Source of the DNA: Amorphochlora amoebiformis
Lineage: Eukaryota > Cercozoa > Chlorarachniophyceae
NCBI GenBank assembly: GCA_054601695.1
Contig: BAAHQB010000361.1
Span: 1 to 64,000, forward strand
Direction of reading: 5' to 3'
Length of the DNA stretch: 64,000 nt
This document shows, in pieces, positions 1 through 15,703 of the stretch (its first letter is position 1; each line of letters opens with the position of its first letter). A program made the position numbers and the translations under genes. The notes beneath the pieces were generated by a model. That model had not been told where the DNA came from, ran no database searches, and saw only the letters and a list, made by a program, of their open reading frames with translations.

Positions 1-960
<960 letters not shown>

Positions 961-976
961 CATCAATACGATGTAT

Positions 977-1858
977 GATGTTACCGAGAAGTTGCCGTCA
1001 TTAAACAGTATCCCAGCGCCCACGGCAAGGAGGACGATCTGATCAAAATCACTAGACTCCATAAGCAACTCGAGGATACGAACATTAGACGTGCGCTGCC
1101 AAGTTTACTTCCTCTCATACCCAGCGTACATGTTTCTTTTGGCGCATGACATGGCGACTCAAATAGGCTTCGAATGCGTGAAAACACAATTTTATTTCAT
1201 TTTCCAAAACGCGATATTCTTGCCGATTCGTGAATCTTTCGCAGCCGTCGAACCCGAAATACAACATGCCAAAACACGATATTCCTCCCGTCCCCAGGTT
1301 ATCCCAGACCCATTTAACCGTAAGTGACCTTCAGAACATGTTCATGCTGGGTTCTCTGTTCGTAACAGTCACTCGATCAAAGGTGGCGGGCTCCATGATA
1401 ACGGGTCTTGTTTTGAGAAAAAATGAGAGGATTACCAGTAAGCTCAAGAAGTTCAGAGTTGTACTATTGCAACACATATCTCAGGATCGGGCGAAAATTG
1501 GCCTGGTCTGGTGGAATAGGCTGATGGTCAGACACACGAATGGCTGCGAGGAGCGACGTGTGACACCTGGGAACACGGGTGTTCGGTAAATCTATGGCCG
1601 AAATTTTAAAAGTTTTAATGGATTCCGAAGCTCACTCCCAGTGGCCCCGCCAAGGACCACTCCCCCCCCCCCAAGGACCACTCCACCTCCACAACCGAAC
1701 CAATTTTTACTACCCTGAATCACGCTACCGCCCCCAAGCGATCCAAGCCGGAAATGCAAGCGCAGTCGATCTCGCGTTGCCCATGGCTCGGTGTCTGCCC
1801 CCGCGGGAACGCATCTGCTTCCGAACATACATGGACTTCACAGGGAACGGAAGTTTGA
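977..1858 (+). CDS. hypothetical gene, exons uncertain
   Basis: I do not recognise this protein. A unique, GC-richer island interrupts the microsatellite. The best reading is on the plus strand: an exon at 1245-1585 follows acceptor TTTCGCAG, is open for 113 codons, and ends at donor CG|GTAAAT. An exon at 1631-1858 follows ATTCCGAAG in the matching phase, encodes a Pro/Thr/Ser-rich tail (runs such as RTTPPPPKDH) and stops at TGA. An upstream open stretch at about 993-1138 may be a further exon, but it ends at a TGA and its join is unresolved. The implied intron between 1585 and 1631 is only 45 bp. A competing minus-strand reading of about 990-1400 is also fairly open but needs an in-frame TGA and a 25-bp intron. 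Strand and structure are therefore uncertain. Confidence 0.35.
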
Positions 1859-1954
1859 TGACTTTCTTAGGCGAGATTATAAATAAATATTGTATTTATT
1901 TCGGCGTTGTTGGGGGTGGGAGTGAGTATTGATGGAGAGTACTAAGCATGTGAT

Positions 1955-3480
<1,526 letters not shown>

Positions 3481-3484
3481 TACT

Positions 3485-3795
3485 ACAATAGATATCTTAC
3501 ACATAATACACATGCATATACATATATGCATATATATAAAATATATATACATATATATATATATAAATAAATATTATGTATTTATGTATATGTATGTATA
3601 TATGTGTATATATATATAAATTTATAATATATATATATATATTATATTATCATGACATACATGTACCATTGTGAAGGTATGTATTGTATATCTTACACAT
3701 AATATATATGTATATACATACATGCATATATATAAATATATATATATATATAAATATTATGTATATATGTATATATGTGTATATATATGTAAATT

Positions 3796-3826
<31 letters not shown>

Positions 3827-3895
3827 TAAATTTATAATATATATATATATATAATATATTATCATGACATACATGTACCATTGTGAAGGTACGTA
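3485..3895. repeat. imperfect tandem duplication, about 200-bp unit
   Basis: The segment containing TATCTTACACATAATA followed by TA repeat and then TATCATGACATACATGTACC occurs twice in tandem, at about 3490-3680 and 3688-3892. The copies differ mainly in TA repeat length. It is non-coding. Confidence 0.75.
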
Positions 3896-4912
3896 GTGTC
3901 TAATACTGTAAACGATGTACGAATAGTCGCATACGTACGTTTGTTGCAAACTCTGTGCACATCTGGATGCCTGCAAAGCGCCAGTGTTGGCATCTGCGGT
4001 GTTATTAGCAAAGATATTCCGGGGTTATAAAGTTAAGATATATCAGATAAGTATACGCAACACCACCGCGGTGTACAATTCTAGATTTATAATTGCTGTA
4101 CACGGTACGCACGCAAGTTGTACATGCATGTATACGTTAGTACGTCGCTTGTTCGAATTGATTATATGCGCAATGACTAGAATTATTGGCACTGATACGC
4201 GTGCTTTGATGATTTCATTCTCGTGTACGAACGTACTATACTAGTATATACCGTCTAGGCTGTGACATACAATCATTGTGTATACCTATACGTGTACTTG
4301 AGTACTTACGTTACTTCATTCTCGTGTACGAACGTACTAAATACCGTCTAGACTGTGACATACAATCATTGTGTACACCTATACGTATGCTATGATATAC
4401 GGAGTATTTACTTAATATATATAAGTACTTACGTTACTTACGTATACGTACCATGATTGCATACGTACGAGGCTCATATATAACACATACGGTATGTACG
4501 CATACGTATTTAATTATTATTTTTATACAGTATCGTAACGCGTACGTACGTACGACATCGATACAGTATCGTAACGCATACGTACGTACGACATCGAAGA
4601 TTTAACTAGATCCAAACACCATTGAAACTAGATAATGTAGTCAAGGAACTGCGACGTATCCTTCACACCTAGCTTACTAGCATAGGTGCAGTGCATGTAC
4701 ATCATACGCCAGTACGGTACGTTGTACATGGAATAATAATGAATCATTATCATCACTCCTTTGCTTCAATGCGCATTCCGTAATTACGTATGACTTAGTA
4801 TGATCATGAGTATTTATAGGTCGTCACGTTGTCGCCGAACTTGTCGGGTCGTGACACATTGGCTAGATTGGCACGTGTGTATACATACAACAATTATGAT
4901 ACTAATGCGTAA

Positions 4913-4974
<62 letters not shown>

Positions 4975-5286
4975 GTGTCTGTATATAATATATATAACAT
5001 GTAAACTATATATATATATATATATATATATTCATATACACTTGTATATCATTGATTATAATGAGCACATTAAGCCCTAACGTATGTACATTGAAGCTGT
5101 GCACCGTGATTCTACACGTTGAACTTGCTGCCAAAGTAAAAAACACACAGAAAGACCAGGTCTCCTCATACACACCATGTCCAATAACAATCTGAGGACA
5201 TATAGACTAGCTCGAAACCTAGATGAACTTGAGCAAGCTTAAGGCTCACTATATCTCATTCATTTGCTAACTATTCCGCTTCTCTC
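3896..5286. other. unique intergenic region without a supported gene
   Basis: This is mixed-composition unique DNA, unusually rich in TACG/CGTA. It includes a tandem duplication of about 100 bp (about 4213-4320 and 4315-4400, sharing TTCTCGTGTACGAACGTACT) and a 36-bp duplication (about 4527-4597, sharing ACAGTATCGTAACGC). A TA/GT microsatellite lies at about 4915-4980. No exon with canonical borders was found. The segment lies downstream of the minus-strand PAN gene and could hold its 3' UTR. Confidence 0.6.
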
Positions 5287-5667
5287 CTAGATTGAAGAGA
5301 GGACACTCACGGGAGGAACGGGAGCTTTGCTACCCGCTACCAAAGCCTCGACCGAAGCATCGTACACGGGGCTGGGCTTGGGCTGCGCCGCGATCTTGAC
5401 AGAATCGAATTTTTCTTCAATTTCGGGAAGTTTTTCGTCCGTTAGAATGTCAGCAGTCCGAGGCAGGTCAGGCACGGCGACGTTGGATCCGAGCGGCAGG
5501 CTGGGGATACCAGAGATGGAGACTGGGGTGTCATTGATCAAAGCTGCGGGGTTTGCAACCTTAGTGGGGATAGGAGGTATGAACATATTAATTAGTAAGG
5601 TGTGTGCAAGTGCCAATACATCTTGATATACATTGAACACTGATGTTACGATAGCAGAATATATGTA

Positions 5668-5706
<39 letters not shown>

Positions 5707-6840
5707 ATACACACAAGAAACATATAAATATGATTGAATATGAGAATAAAATCTAAGGTTAACCTGAGCAGAAGCAACTTCAGCAGCGCCAAACGCAGCC
5801 GGGGCGTCGACTGTAACCTCAGCAGTAGCTTCACTGGTAGCAGCAGCCACAGTGGTAGCAGTGGTATTTGCTGTGGTAGTCTTAACCGTAGCAGCAGCCT
5901 CTTTCATGCCCGCAACTCCAGCCTCAGGGTTCACACCAGCAACCTCGGCAGCGGCCTCAGCAATTCCACTAAGCTCGGATGTCGGGATATTGAGAGTGGA
6001 AGGAGCGGCAGGAACTTCCAACTTCTCACCCACAGTCGCGTCCATAGTCTCTGGCAATTTAACAGACTCGGTTGTAACAGGTTCCACAGCTTGATCTGCA
6101 AGCTGATTCTCAGCTACAGCTACAGGAGCAGTAAGAGATTCACGGACGTCCTGAGCAGTGATGGTAGGAACAGCCTCATTCGCACCAGCTTCGACAGTCA
6201 CGGAGTTAGAAGATAAATCAGTGGCGACGGGAACAACTGGCACGATAGGGGTGGTAGTAGCTGACGCCACCATGGTAGCTGGAGTAGTTGCTGTTGCTTG
6301 GGAAGTGGAAGTGGCCGCAGATGCCGCTGTGGTCGACTCGATGGGTTCAACTTCAACGAGGGACTCATGACCCAACTTCTTGTAGCATCCGAAAGGGGCT
6401 AAGATAAAATGGTGAGTTTCAAAGAATTAAAAATTCGTGATATGTACCAGAGTAGTTTGTTAAGCCCCACGCGCATGTTTAGAATAATTCGTAGTCTTCA
6501 GCACAAACTCCCACTTTCATGCTTACACGAGTCGTAAACACATACTACTATACCCTTCTGCACGCTATCGTCTCAATTACATATTGACACGTACAACATG
6601 CACGTTCTGTGTGAATATAACAAAAACTGAAGGCTATCATTCTTTCAAGTATACCAAAACGTATTTTCAAATATCACGCTGGTTTATCTATTGATAGATA
6701 GTTAGAGTATTTACCAGTCATGTAAGTCATCTCGGTGGTGCTCACGGTGTCAAGCATCTTTCCCATGTATACCTTGCAGGTCTCGGAGGCCTTAGTAATA
6801 ACATTACATATATATATATATATATATATGTATATTTTAC

Positions 6841-6875
<35 letters not shown>

Positions 6876-6879
6876 TATA

Positions 6880-6924
<45 letters not shown>

Positions 6925-6972
6925 CTACGTTCAATCTATGTACATACCTATTTGCGTATACACATATATACA

Positions 6973-7014
<42 letters not shown>

Positions 7015-7855
7015 AATGTAATTAGGTATAACATGCATCTACAATTATATCTATGTAGCTGTAGAATACACACATTTTAGATGTCCTAACCCATGCATGA
7101 GCATAATACAACTAAATATTATTCTATACGTATCAAATATACATTACATATTCTATAGATATTGCGAAAATACTCGATACATTACAATGATCTCTATTTT
7201 CAAGGTTAAGGGTATATGACTCAAAAGTTTAACCCTGATAACCGACTCACTCCATAACCTAAGCTCTAACCCTAAATGTGAAATCTTACGGTGAATCCGA
7301 CGCAGTCACTGTTGCCATCACAAAGCCTTTTGCAGTATGAAAAGATCGCCATAGGAGCCCAAGCACGGTTAAATTCAGTAGAAATGGGGGTGTAAGGGTC
7401 TGTCCGAGCACTCACGCATGCAGAATTTCCGACGAAAGAATAGCCCTCCCTGATGCGGTGTACATGTTAAAAATTCTTTGGGACGTATTCTAGATGAATC
7501 CAGGACAAGAAGGGTTTTTTGCGCATATTAAATATAAGTGTTTATATAAAAGCATTAAATACAGGAATATACATACATATATGTATATATATATATATAT
7601 ATATATACAGATATATATTTCTATACGTGTATATTTGTACATATGTATGTACATATATGTACACATATTACAAGTACATGTAGATATACTTTACAGAAAC
7701 ACACAATTACATGTATATGCAGACACGCATTCACGGTACACATACTTATAAAATTAATGCAGGTGTGTAAATACATATGTCTATGTACACATATGCGTAT
7801 AGATATAAATCAGCATAAATATCAGTATGCATAGAAATACGAGATACAAGAATAT

Positions 7856-7895
<40 letters not shown>

Positions 7896-7979
7896 TAATA
7901 TGTGATATATATATATACACATATAAGTATGTGATACATATATATACATATATGTACATATATAATCATATATGTATAC

Positions 7980-8018
<39 letters not shown>

Positions 8019-9055
8019 ACTTACACGCTGAATCGAGGCACGGTCTTCCTCATATAGCATCCAAACGGTTGTGAAGCGGTTGCAAGAGAGATGATGTTAG
8101 CAGCAGGCTTAACAAGTGCGATGTATTGAAGCTTGCAGCTTCCATCCTTTCCGAACATCACCCCTGTGCAAGGAGCATCTCCAACTTTTGTTTCAAGGCT
8201 GCAACGAGCCATACAGGATTTCGCAAGGCCTAGAGCTTGCTCGCCATTACTAACGTCGAATAAATACTGTCCAGCCGCTTTCACAACCCACTCAAAACCA
8301 TCACTAATGGATTCCGACACACCACATGCGTCGCCGATGAAGTCGAAATCTAAAATCGCGGAATGCGCATTAGAGGAGGCCACCTTAGTATCAGCAGGGG
8401 CCACAGCAACAGTACCAGGGACAGTCGAATTTGTGGGCATAACAGGAGCAGAGGAATCATCGGCAACAGCCACTGCAGAGGCAGTAGCAGCAGCGTTAGG
8501 AACAGCCGGAGCATCAACATCAGTGGTAGCAGCGTCCGCGGTCACCGGAGCAACCGGAGAGACTGGAGCAGCAGCAACTTCGGTCGCCGTAGAAGGAGTA
8601 GCATCAATCTCCGGCTGAGAATTGGTGGTCGTGACGGGGGCAATGACACTTTCAGAAGCTTCTACATCTTCAGCATCCAATTTGCTATTCGTTGACTCAG
8701 TCACATCAGTTGCAGGTTGATTGGAATCAATGCTAGCCTCAGGAGTTCCGGCTGCGGTCAGATTGAATCTAGCAGATTCTGCATCAGTTCCAGTAGGTGT
8801 AACCGTGTAGGGTTGGTCTGGAAACCCAGCAGGTGTAACTGGAGCTTCTGGTTCAAGCACAGCTGTATTAATAAGAGCCGAATTGTTCGAGGTTGCATCG
8901 GGAATAAGCGTGTCTGTTGACTTTGTGATGTTCGCTTCGGTCTCGGCATTAGCGATTTTAACTGGAACTAGATTGATGGTCTGGAGGATGGGATCGTGTC
9001 CACCGCCCCATGCGGCGCTCGCAAGAAGGGGGAGAAGGACAAGGTAGCCAATCAT
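5287..9055 (-). CDS. secreted protein with two PAN/Apple-like domains
   Basis: Five exons (minus) whose phases join exactly: 9055-8025, 7449-7290, 6790-6715, 6398-5764 and 5559-5287. Donors are GTAAGT, GTAAGA, GTAAAT and GTTAAC, and all acceptors end in AG. The predicted protein is about 724 residues. It starts with a signal peptide ([17 protein letters not shown]), followed by about 210 residues rich in Thr/Ala/Val/Pro. Two homologous six-cysteine domains follow, with cysteines at 244, 281, 285, 296, 307, 333 and at 355, 383, 387, 393, 402, 427. Each has a CX3C pair, a C-x-G core and a closing PFGCY. This pattern fits PAN/Apple modules, which bind carbohydrate or protein outside the cell. 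A second Thr/Ala/Val-rich region follows. A consensus donor GTGAGT at 5310 means that further exons may replace the last seven residues and the TAG stop. Introns of 204-575 bp carry (TA)n. Role in adhesion or the cell wall is inferred. Confidence 0.8.
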
Positions 9056-9283
9056 TGATGTCTGCGTTGTACCGATGACGCCGTTGCCGTAAATGTGTCG
9101 TTGGTGGTATTGGACTACCTCTCGGGGTTCATTTTAATACCTTGAAATGGTTTAACTTACGATTTATAGGTTTCATTGGTGATTAATGCAGTTCAGAATG
9201 GACTCTAGATTCAGGTAGAATTCTATATAGTTATCCCAATACGTGGTAATACCAAAGTATAACCGATTACAGGCTAATTTAAA

Positions 9284-9602
9284 AGGCCTAGATTACGGAA
9301 GGTGGGCCTGGTCACGCCCTGGTGGGGGGTTCTGAATTTTCCCCTGCTCGGTTTGGGGTTTCGGAACTCAACGGATCCCAGATATGGACGACGACCAACT
9401 GTGTCCCTCTGTCAATTTCAACCGGGTAGCGACGGTCACCACCGGTATTGACAGGGAGGAAAATACCTTAATCAGACCGTGCATACAATCCACCAGGATT
9501 CCAGGGAAGGTGCTCCTGACATGAATGAAGTAGGCCACTTCATTCATGTCAGAAGCACCTTCCCAATTAACACTGGAACCCCACCTTCCGTAATCTAGGC
9601 CT
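9284..9602. repeat. nested inverted repeat, MITE-like or foldback element
   Basis: Outer arms 9284-9306 and 9580-9602 are perfect 23-bp inverted repeats starting AGGCCTAGATTACGG. Inside them, 9504-9531 and 9537-9564 form a hairpin with 27 of 28 positions paired and a five-base loop. No clear target duplication flanks the outer arms. It sits between the divergent PAN and RING genes, ending about 80 bp before the RING start codon, so it lies in the shared promoter or the 5' UTR of either gene. Confidence 0.75.
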
Positions 9603-9684
9603 AACACTCCTACAGTCCTACTCTGGGCGTAACGCTGAGTAGTCAGACTGCTACCTTGAAAGTAACGCCCATGCTCCAAGAACG

Positions 9685-10436
9685 ATGGCTGACTTCCCGC
9701 ATAATTTTAAGTGCTGCATCTGCTCGAGTGATTTCGACGATACCTCGAAGCAACCCAGGCTTCTAAAATGCGGACACAGCTTATGTTCAGAGTGTATACG
9801 AAAGCAACTGCATGATTCTGATTTAGTTACATGTCCTGTGGATTTTGAGGTCACCTCGGCCAGTAACGAATGGGCACTAGCCAAAAACCTTGCTCTCATG
9901 GAGAAAATGAAATCCCACACAGTCGACCAAAAAGATGTGAAAAGTCCTATACCTTGTGAAACTTGTCAGGGGGAAGATCACAATGCTGAATATTGGTGTG
10001 TACAATGTGAGGAGAGCATGTGTGCGCTCGCCGCAAGATTCCACTCTTTGAACAAGTTGAGTCGCTTGCATCAAGTCGTCAAGCTTTCTGAGTTGCAAGC
10101 GGGAGCAATGTCTTCGCCTGGGACTTTGAGTATCACTTGTCCGATTCATGCCGACCAGTACAAATACTTCGACCTGATTTATAAGCGTCCCCTGTGCAGA
10201 GACTGCTTCGCTTTTGGTCACTCACACGATTGTGAAGACTTTTCAAAGGCTGCCAAGAGACATCGGGAGCATTTGAATGTCATCTTACCAGTAGCAAGAC
10301 AACGATTAGATGAGATGCGGAAGGAAAGAAAGGCTATTGATGATGTCTTTGAATCGTTCCAAGGGAGGTTTGATGCGTGCATGGACGAAATGAAGGAGGC
10401 ATTCGACGAGGTGAAAAAATATGTACAATTTGTAAG

Positions 10437-10494
<58 letters not shown>

Positions 10495-11341
10495 TCACGT
10501 ATATTATATATAAATATATATATATATATGTGTGTGTGTGTATGTATGTATATATACTAATATATGTATATGTATGTATATATATACATATGTATATATA
10601 TATATATATATGTATTATATTATATATATATATATATATATATGCATGTACGAATATTTAATTTGCATATTATTTTAGCCTTGTAATACATGCATGGATG
10701 CACACGACTCATGAGAGGATGTGTAAGCTCCTTGAGCATATCAATTATTGGAGCTATAATCTGTGGGAGCATGTGTACTGGTAGTTCGAATATTTACAAT
10801 GGGCTTCAAAAGTTGTAAGTGCATGCATACTTGCCGTGTAAACATGTACATGAGGGTTTGCAACCTATGGGACAATGTATATTAGCAATGTAAAGATGTA
10901 CATGGAAATTGACAACCTATGAGAGCATGTATGTTGACCGTTTACATGTGTACATTGGGACTAACAAGTGGTATTGTTGCCGTGTAAACATGTACATAGG
11001 GGATTACAAGCTGTGGGAGCACGTATATCGGAGTATCAAACCTACATATGATCTTTCTACGGTGTAAACATGTACATTATTACGGCTTACAGAATGTATG
11101 TAAGCCGTGTAAACATGTACATTGGAGCTTACAAGATGCGGGGGCATATACACTGAACGTGTAAACATATACATTGAGTTTACAACCTGAGGGAGCACGT
11201 GTACTGGACGTGCAAATATATGTACATTGAGGCTTATAAGATGTATACTTGGTGTAAACATGTATATTGGGGTTAATAAGCTGTTGCAGTATGTTTTCCG
11301 GACGTGTAACTTATAAATGGGATTTACAGCCTGATATATAT

Positions 11342-11421
<80 letters not shown>

Positions 11422-12662
11422 TCAGATAATCCAAGCCACAATAGCTAGAAAACAAGAACTCTCAAAACACCTCGATGAGATAAGAACTTCCTGCTTCTTG
11501 TACGTACAGAGAAGAAAGGCCGCATTATCAGCCCACTCAGATTGCTTGAAGGTGGTGCTATTTAGAATGTACCAATCAACGCCCCTCTACTCCCAACCTG
11601 TCCATCGTGCTATATTCTCTTATTAAGCGACAAGCTTTATATTGTTTATGCAAATGCATATGTACAAATATATATATATATATAGATCGCGGTCGAAACG
11701 TCCGAAAAGCCCCACTCAAGCTGGGACTCATCCCTAATTCCAATCGACCTCTCCACAGCTCTTACAGTCATCTCTGGCACAAAGAGCTTCTTTGAGCACC
11801 CTCTACCTATTCCTCACCTCCAATTCGATGCGAAGAAAGCTTTGACAGAGATCTCTAAACTTGGCCAGATCTCGGCGGACATAACCGCTATGCTAGGCGC
11901 AGACTCCACGCACACTACAGCATCCGGAGAGGGCCTTCACTCGAGTCTCCCTTCGATTCCAGCAAGCTTTGTGGTTGTAGCGAAAACCTCTTCTGGCAAA
12001 ACCCTCACTAGAGGTGGGGCTCATATCACTGCGGTGTTGAACAAGTCCGGTTCAAACAATGTCAAGACGAAGCATACGACCGTCGCGATCATTGACAAAC
12101 AAGATGGAACGTATCAAGGCGAGTACAGTCTTCCCGCCGACGCTCATGGGCTGTACGAGCTATCGATATTCCTCGGCAAGAGCCATATTAAGGGTAGTCC
12201 TTTCGTCGTGCGCGCAGGATTTGTCGTTTTGAGTGTCGGGCGTCGAGGCGTAGAATATCCAGGTTTCAGGGCTTTGACTCTCAACGAACTCCATAGTAAG
12301 CATGTGATTGAGACTATTATATCATCGTACAAGCCAGGGTTTCCTATGCTTGCGAAGATAAAGCCATCGTCAGGGCTGTGGGTGAAGGAAGGAAAGCTTA
12401 GTACACACGGGAGGTACATATACAATACGGGATTTGTTAAGAAGAGGATGTTGACGAGGAAATATGTTGTTGGCGATCCTAAGGAGTGGTCTGTTGGTGA
12501 GATTTTCAGGTGAGATATGCGCATTCTTATTACAAAGATGTAGAAAGCGAGAGGGAAAGGAATAGAGATTGATGTATAAGTATAATATTAACATATCAAT
12601 ATATATATATATATACCATGACATATAAATATATTTATGTATGTATGTACATATACATAATG

Positions 12663-12695
<33 letters not shown>

Positions 12696-13064
12696 ATGAA
12701 AATGTAAGTATGTGTGCATCTGTACACTAGTATTTTATATGTTGATATACATTATATAAAAATTAGTATATTATATTTACATTTCATACGTCATGTATGG
12801 ATATAAAATAAATAAATATATATATATATATAGATGTGTTTGTACATGTAAATGCCTGTACACACTATATACACATAAAACATGTTACTAGAAGAATCAT
12901 ACATAAATAGCTGTGCAGTGGCCGAAAATTCAACACGCCAAAGTTTCGGAGAGTCAGTGAGTCCGCAGCTGTTCATTGCAAAGGATGACTATGTCAGAAG
13001 GAACATAATGTCTCTCGGCAAGCAGATAATGCGAAAGGAGACGAAAGATTCGACAGTAGCATAG
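9685..13064 (+). CDS. TRIM-like RING, B-box, coiled-coil, filamin-repeat protein
   Basis: Four exons: 9685-10431, 11426-11551, 11686-12509 and 12911-13064, giving about 616 residues. Phases join without a break and the stop is TAG. A RING finger at residues 10-53 has CX2C, then C29-G-H31, C34, C37 and C50-P-V-D53, so the last ligand is Asp instead of Cys. B-box-type zinc fingers follow at about 92-135 ([18 protein letters not shown]) and 153-185 (CPIH to CRDC to HSHDC). A coiled coil covers about 195-290. An Ig-like filamin repeat at about 387-465 ends in the typical GSPF motif. TRIM2/3/71/45 proteins share this order, but no NHL repeats are present here. E3 ubiquitin-ligase activity is known for the family and inferred here. 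The donor of exon 2 (AAG|GTGGTG) is weak. Intron 1 (994 bp) holds a minisatellite and TA/GT repeats. Confidence 0.82.
10690..11335. repeat. degenerate minisatellite, about 60-bp unit, in RING-gene intron 1
   Basis: About ten imperfect copies share GTGTAAACATGTACATTG, then GGCTTACAAG, then a CTGTGGGAGCATGTAT-like part. Spacing is about 45-75 bp. The copies lie wholly within intron 1 of the RING/B-box gene, between a TA repeat and the TA/GT run before the exon-2 acceptor. No open frame is conserved across the copies. Confidence 0.75.
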
Positions 13065-13069
13065 GGTTC

Positions 13070-13180
13070 TATAATTTATATATGTGTATGCTTGTAATAT
13101 ATACATATATACATATTATATATATATATATATTATGAATGAATATACATATATATATATATAATATTATGAATGTATAT

Positions 13181-13231
<51 letters not shown>

Positions 13232-13579
13232 TAAATATTATATATATATATATATATACATACATATATAAATATGTAATGTGCATATTTATTTAGATAC
13301 TTGCCAAATATATCTATACATTTATTGTCATATATATATATACATATATATATATATATGTTCACATATACAGATATATATATAATATATATATATATAT
13401 TATATGTATATATATATATATATATAGTATAATATATGTGTATGCATATGTGTTCTAAAACCCGCAGCCTCTTCCTCATTAAGCTCGTGTGTAAATATGA
13501 CCTGGATATGTATAGAACATATATAAGTGTTTATCATATGGTATATGTGTGTGTAAGAAAAATACATTCATGTTTGTGC

Positions 13580-13640
<61 letters not shown>

Positions 13641-13692
13641 TGTATTTATATATATATATATGTGTGTGTGTTTATATATATATTATACATAT

Positions 13693-13726
<34 letters not shown>

Positions 13727-13759
13727 TGGTGTATACAAATATATATATATATATGCCTA

Positions 13760-13796
<37 letters not shown>

Positions 13797-13933
13797 GGGT
13801 TTGTGTGTGTATATACATATCTGTACATATACAAATATAAATAAGTTCATGTGTATATGATACGCACAAATAGTGCAGATGTATCGTATATAATATATAT
13901 TAGTATGTATGTATATTCTTAAATATACGTACG

Positions 13934-13971
<38 letters not shown>

Positions 13972-14080
13972 ATATATATATTTGTAATATATATATATAT
14001 ATTTATACATGTGTATATATATTCAAATGTATATGCATATACGAGGACATGAATACTTGAAATACAATTCACATACACAT
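13070..14080. repeat. (TA)n microsatellite block
   Basis: TA repeats alternate with short TG/CA tracts. One short unique insert at about 13450-13510 has no supported exon. The block lies directly downstream of the RING-gene stop. Confidence 0.85.
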
Positions 14081-14879
14081 GCACAGCAGAAACTTCTTTT
14101 GGGAGAAGCTAGAAAAGCTAGATAAGCCTGCACCGTGACTCGACTAGACAATAGACTCAGCGTGCAATACTATCCTGTAGTGCGAATTGTAAGCCGGCGC
14201 CTCACACGATAAATCAAGGTCGACGTCGACAGTAGCTGTCACTGCAATCATTGAATAGCGCGGTACCGTTAGCAAGTTGAAGACCACTATTGATCGTGAG
14301 TTAAAAGATCATACACTTGATACAAAAGTGTGAATATATATATATGTATGTATATTTATGTGTATGTATGTAAATGTATTATTATGTCATGATATCATGT
14401 AGTTACGCTAGTTTTTTATAAAAATAATATACATGTACACTTGGTATCATTTAGTACCTAGAGTACTATATCTAGTATATATATATATATTGTACATATA
14501 TATATACAGTACAATTAACTTACGGAGATGATTGACAATGGTCGGTACGTTGAAAATATCAAGAATTAATTTTTAGCCGTACGTTGTTCTAGTTGCTAGA
14601 GTTAAGTAACTATATATATAGTACTAGTAATATTGTCTATGGATCATCAGGTCTAGACTAACAACTAACTAAGCAAAGTCTAGAAAGTGCTACAACTATA
14701 GTACTAATAGTAGCATTGCGGCATTTACTAGATTTACTAGATCTATATATACTGGATCTATACTCATCAAGAAGAACATTGCGGCATTTACTAGATCTAT
14801 ATATATACACTACGAGTCCTAGAAGTTCTGATGCCTGTTGTGGTAGTTATATAGTCTAGTACTAGCCTATTTGAATCAC
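14081..14879. other. unique intergenic DNA flanking the Harbinger insertion
   Basis: Mixed-composition DNA without a recognisable gene. It contains a short direct duplication (GCGGCATTTACTAGATCTATA near 14716 and 14783) and many CTAGA/TCTAG motifs. It ends at the TAA target duplication of the transposon. Confidence 0.6.
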
Positions 14880-14882
14880 TAA

Positions 14883-14915
14883 AGACCTTGTTAAGTCAGC
14901 GATTATTGCGATTAA
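14883..14915 (+). repeat. left terminal inverted repeat of Harbinger element
   Basis: This 33-bp arm begins directly after TAA at 14880-14882. It is the exact reverse complement of 18801-18833. Confidence 0.95.
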
Positions 14916-15159
14916 TCGTCATCACAGAAACGAAATATCATAATCGAAAATTCAGCCGATTACCATTGAAAAAAGGCGTGATTTTTTGCAATCGTGAGAA
15001 CTAAGTTATATATAATAGTTATATATATGGTCTATACTAATTAAATATTTTTCAACATAAGAAAATATAAAAGTATTACAAAATGCAAACAGATTCTAGA
15101 GATTAATCTAGATAATTATTTTAAGACGGTCTTTAGTCTAAAATTTGTAATTTAATAAT

Positions 15160-15233
15160 TTAATAAAAGATGTATATATATATATCTAGATATATATATA
15201 TATATATATTTACTAGATATATACATATATAAT

Positions 15234-15331
<98 letters not shown>

Positions 15332-15339
15332 TTTTTATA

Positions 15340-15387
<48 letters not shown>

Positions 15388-15401
15388 ATATTATATATAT
15401 A

Positions 15402-15450
<49 letters not shown>

Positions 15451-15500
15451 GTATATACATATATATATTATAATATACATTATACGTATAACATATATAT
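15160..15500. repeat. (TA)n run inside the Harbinger element
   Basis: A long TA microsatellite between the left terminal repeat and the end of the Myb-like gene. It shows that TA expansion also occurs inside the mobile element and not only in host introns. Confidence 0.85.
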
Positions 15501-15703
15501 TTATTAATAGATGGAACTGGAACACAAAAACAAACTCGCACAGACACACACACACCCAACATATGCACGGTAACAGCATTTAAATTGTAGTTAACGTTTG
15601 ATAAACTTTCTCAAAATTATTGCAAGAATATTAGCACACACAGTCGACACATCAGGCTGAAATAAACAATAAGAAATAGTTGCGTAGAGATCCATGAGGG
15701 TGC

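Noticed and set aside
990-1400. Minus-strand gene (MEPATFDRVTVTNREP and onward)
   Set aside because: It needs an in-frame TGA and a 25-bp intron. The plus-strand reading has canonical borders and matching phase, so it is preferred, though weakly.
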